Source: Mesobacillus maritimus
GTDB taxonomy: Bacteria; Bacillota; Bacilli; Bacillales; Cytobacillaceae
DNA: 64,000 nt
NCBI RefSeq assembly: GCF_023715205.1
Contig: NZ_JAMBNR010000019.1
Span: 1-64,000, forward strand
Direction: 5' to 3'
Part shown: positions 62,200 to 64,000 of the stretch, one piece after another
How the letters are laid out: each line of letters begins with the position of its first letter
Position numbering within the stretch: the first letter of the stretch is position 1
Program-made: the position numbers and the translations under genes
The notes under the pieces: generated by a model
Told to the model about the DNA's origin: nothing
Database searches by the model: none
Seen by the model: the letters and a program-made list of their open reading frames with translations, nothing else

Positions 62200-63159
62200 C
62201 TACATATACATACGCTTATTTTTATTCATAAATAGTAAAACTTGCGTAATCATCGCCAGAATTGGCAATTCCAATAATGGCCCGATGACCAAGGCCAAAG
62301 CAATCAAAGGTTGATCAGGAAAGGCGGTCATCGCAATGGCTAACGCAATTGGCGAATTTCTCGCTAGCGTTGTTAAGCTTAAGCTGGTTGTGTCGGCGGT
62401 CGGGAACTTCATCCATTGTCCAACTTTCTGACTCACAATGAAATTGATGATAAAAAATAACAAAATCGGAATCGTCATTTGCCACATGATTTCGAGGTTT
62501 TCAAGCAATAATTGCCCTTGTGAAGCAAACATTGCAACGATGGCAAAGCTTAGAAACAGAATCGGGAATATGCTGAGTTTTTCTAATAAATTTTCTCTAA
62601 GCTGCTCCTTGTTTCTTAACACCATTTTTGTTAAGAAAGCGAGAACAAACGGGATGAATAAAACAACGAAAATGCTTTCGACTAGAAACGAAAGTTCGAT
62701 GATCCCCGTGGTTCCGCCAAAGATAAGCAGAAAAATAGGGAGCAAAATGACTTGTAAAATTAAATTCAGCGGCAAGATAGCCGTCGATAACGCCACATTG
62801 CCTTTTGCAATTCCGGTAAAAATTAAGTACCAGTCCGTACATGGTGTCACCATAAGCATAATAAATCCAATCGATAAGGCTGCATTGTCTCCTAAGAATA
62901 GGAGGGATAATAGCCAAGCGAAAAGCGGTGTCCAGACAAAATTGATTAAGCCGGATGTGTAGGTAAACTTGATGTTTTTAAAAGCTTTCTTTATTTCTTC
63001 AAAAGGGATTTGTAAAAAAGTTATGTACAACATCCCAATTAATAAAGGAACAATGAAGCTTTCCGCGTTTATTCTTATCATTTCCGCTTGTCCTAAACCG
63101 ATGCCAATGATGACCGCTAAAAAGATAATCAGCGTATATAGTTTTTCAAGTAAGTTCAT
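62200..63159 (-). CDS. ACR3/BASS-type membrane transporter
   Basis: 319 residues, ten predicted helices. The sequence MLMVTPCTDWYLIFTGIAKGN and the later LARNSPIALAIAMTAFPDQ are landmarks of the bile acid:Na+/arsenite permease superfamily, arsenical-resistance ACR3 branch. The cysteine in TPCTDW corresponds to the conserved Cys of ACR3. No arsR or arsC is adjacent, so an arsenite role is not certain. The ribosome site (AGGTTATG) is weak. It lies 45 bases upstream of the Nudix gene on the same strand and may be co-transcribed with it. Confidence 0.8.
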   Translation of the reverse strand: MNLLEKLYTLIIFLAVIIGIGLGQAEMIRINAESFIVPLLIGMLYITFLQIPFEEIKKAFKNIKFTYTSGLINFVWTPLFAWLLSLLFLGDNAALSIGFIMLMVTPCTDWYLIFTGIAKGNVALSTAILPLNLILQVILLPIFLLIFGGTTGIIELSFLVESIFVVLFIPFVLAFLTKMVLRNKEQLRENLLEKLSIFPILFLSFAIVAMFASQGQLLLENLEIMWQMTIPILLFFIINFIVSQKVGQWMKFPTADTTSLSLTTLARNSPIALAIAMTAFPDQPLIALALVIGPLLELPILAMITQVLLFMNKNKRMYM

Positions 63160-63240
63160 TGTTTTTCATAACCTACCAAATAGTTTTTATTTCTAGGCCT
63201 TAGTTTATCATAGTTTGATTGAAAGGGGTGATGGTAACAG

Positions 63241-63480
63241 GAACCGAGTTTATTTACTGCCCATAGGAGGGAATCAGAAAGGGTTGATAAATAAGCGGAG
63301 AAATTTCTCTTAATTAGAAAGTGGCACGGAATATTGCTTAAATAGACGGACAAATTCCGGTATTGATTCAAAAATACTTGAAAATGGGTCATTTTTCTTT
63401 GCTTACTCGGAAAATATCCGCTTATAACCCAAGAACCGGGCTCTATTCTGGAGGTTAACCGGAAATCCTCCGCTTATATT
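63241..63480. repeat. Degenerate intergenic array with CGGA...TCCG words
   Basis: Words resembling aagcggagaaatttctctta, gacggacaaattccgg, tcggaaaatatccgctta and ccggaaatcctccgctta begin at about 63296, 63347, 63408 and 63460, spaced 51, 61 and 52 bases. Each forms a small imperfect stem. Similar arrays occur in Bacillus intergenic DNA. No coding potential. Confidence 0.6.
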
Positions 63481-63649
63481 TCTGTATCTATCAAATTGAG
63501 GGGGAATGGTGGGGGACAATAGTTAATGCATCCTTACAGTAGGGATGCATTACACCAATAAACATGGAGTGTAGTTCACTCATTTTGTTGAGGTTTGTGA
63601 TAGGGAACGGAACTTGTTTTCTCTTTACATTCTTTATCCAGATATACAA

Positions 63650-63680
63650 AACAACCTCCCACATCATGGTGAGAGGTTGT
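63650..63680 (-). terminator. Terminator of the gene at the window end
   Basis: acaacctc/gaggttgt (63651-63658, 63673-63680) with a T-rich tail on the minus strand (ttttgta). Confidence 0.7.
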
Positions 63681-63683
63681 CGT

Positions 63684-64000
63684 TTAAAATTCAATTTTGA
63701 TTTTCTGGGCATCAGCGATTTTCTTCTGATTTTCATCAAATACATCGCTGGTTGTGATTTCGATCCATTCGAGTGATTTTTCTTGGTGATCTTGTTCATG
63801 TTCTTCTTCTTCGCCATGACCGTGATCGCGTTCGGATGCATTTATGATAAAGCCTAGATTCCCAAACTTTGTGCTGTTTCCTTCTAGTTCACCGTTTAAC
63901 TCTTCAAGGTAAATGTCTTTTTCCCAATCCATTGTTTCGCCTGTACTTGTTTTCAGTAAGGCAATTGGCGCAAAATTCACAGTCTCAGAGGAGGTATTTT
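63684..64000 (-). CDS. C-terminal part of a hypothetical protein with His/Glu-rich segment (partial)
   Basis: The frame is open through the window edge, so only the last ~105 residues are seen; an internal GTG at 63980 is not a credible start. The visible part reads SSETVNFAPIALLKTSTGETM, then a domain with LEELNGELEGNSTKFGNLGF, a strongly charged ERDHGHGEEEEHEQDHQEK and a final WIEITTSDVFDENQKKIADA. The HGHGEEEEHEQDH run could bind divalent metal. Family not recognised; possibly the end of an exported or lipoprotein-type protein. Confidence 0.55.
   Translation of the reverse strand, partial: NTSSETVNFAPIALLKTSTGETMDWEKDIYLEELNGELEGNSTKFGNLGFIINASERDHGHGEEEEHEQDHQEKSLEWIEITTSDVFDENQKKIADAQKIKIEF

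Overview
This is a window from a low-GC, spore-forming Bacillaceae (Bacillota) chromosome. The evidence is the end of an rRNA operon (23S 3' end, 5S), AGGAGG-type ribosome binding sites before nearly every gene, a T-box leader on asnS, small proline/glycine/tyrosine-rich proteins of spore-coat style, AraR/CcpA-type sugar control, BlaI/BlaR1, CsoR/CopZ/CopA, and several Bacillus-style intergenic repeats. The genus cannot be fixed from sequence reading alone.

Layout. 1-760: rRNA operon end with a decayed second 5S fragment. 775-10707: a secreted serine hydrolase, a cyclase plus fumarylacetoacetate-hydrolase pair, T-box-controlled asnS, two small proteins of likely spore association, and two unknown genes. 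10785-14508: an inducible penicillinase locus (blaI-blaR1 and a class A beta-lactamase) with four BlaI-type operators. 14767-20713 (minus strand): an inorganic-carbon / membrane-potential system (DabB/MpsA, DabA/MpsB, MpsC and a carbonic-anhydrase-like protein without zinc ligands), carrying related inverted-repeat elements upstream of three of its genes and a leader hairpin with terminator shape. 21215-26743: gamma-glutamyltranspeptidase, a stand-alone DnaA domain I protein, a MEDS sensor protein and small proteins, one of them a 45-residue membrane peptide. 26986-33918: arabinose regulon (araR divergent from araB-araD-araA, then an araE-like symporter) with an AraR operator inside the promoter and CcpA-like cre sites. 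34369-37843: a MORN-like protein, a GntP permease and a toxin-antitoxin pair. 38316-48227: a metal (probably copper) island containing a YdhK lipoprotein, a two-component system with a small exported protein, a 10-unit 52-bp minisatellite, a YVTN beta-propeller lipoprotein, a CcdA-like membrane protein, then csoR, copZ, copA and a siroheme/Fe4S-type half protein. Each of the last four genes is preceded by a 17-bp CsoR-type operator. 48576-63159: mixed accessory genes, including a CPBP protease, isochorismatase with Lrp, MFS with MarR, GNATs, an M48 protease fused to ankyrin repeats, an ECF sigma/anti-sigma operon, a Nudix hydrolase and an ACR3-like transporter. 63684-64000: a partial gene leaving the window.

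The points I would look at first are the MpsABC/Dab operon with its pseudo-carbonic anhydrase and repeat-derived leaders, the four-operator CsoR regulon that captures an orphan siroheme-type protein, two (possibly three) intergenic arrays that share a ~52-bp period, the M48-ankyrin fusion, and several unannotated small ORFs. No CRISPR array, prophage, insertion sequence with transposase, or tRNA gene was seen.
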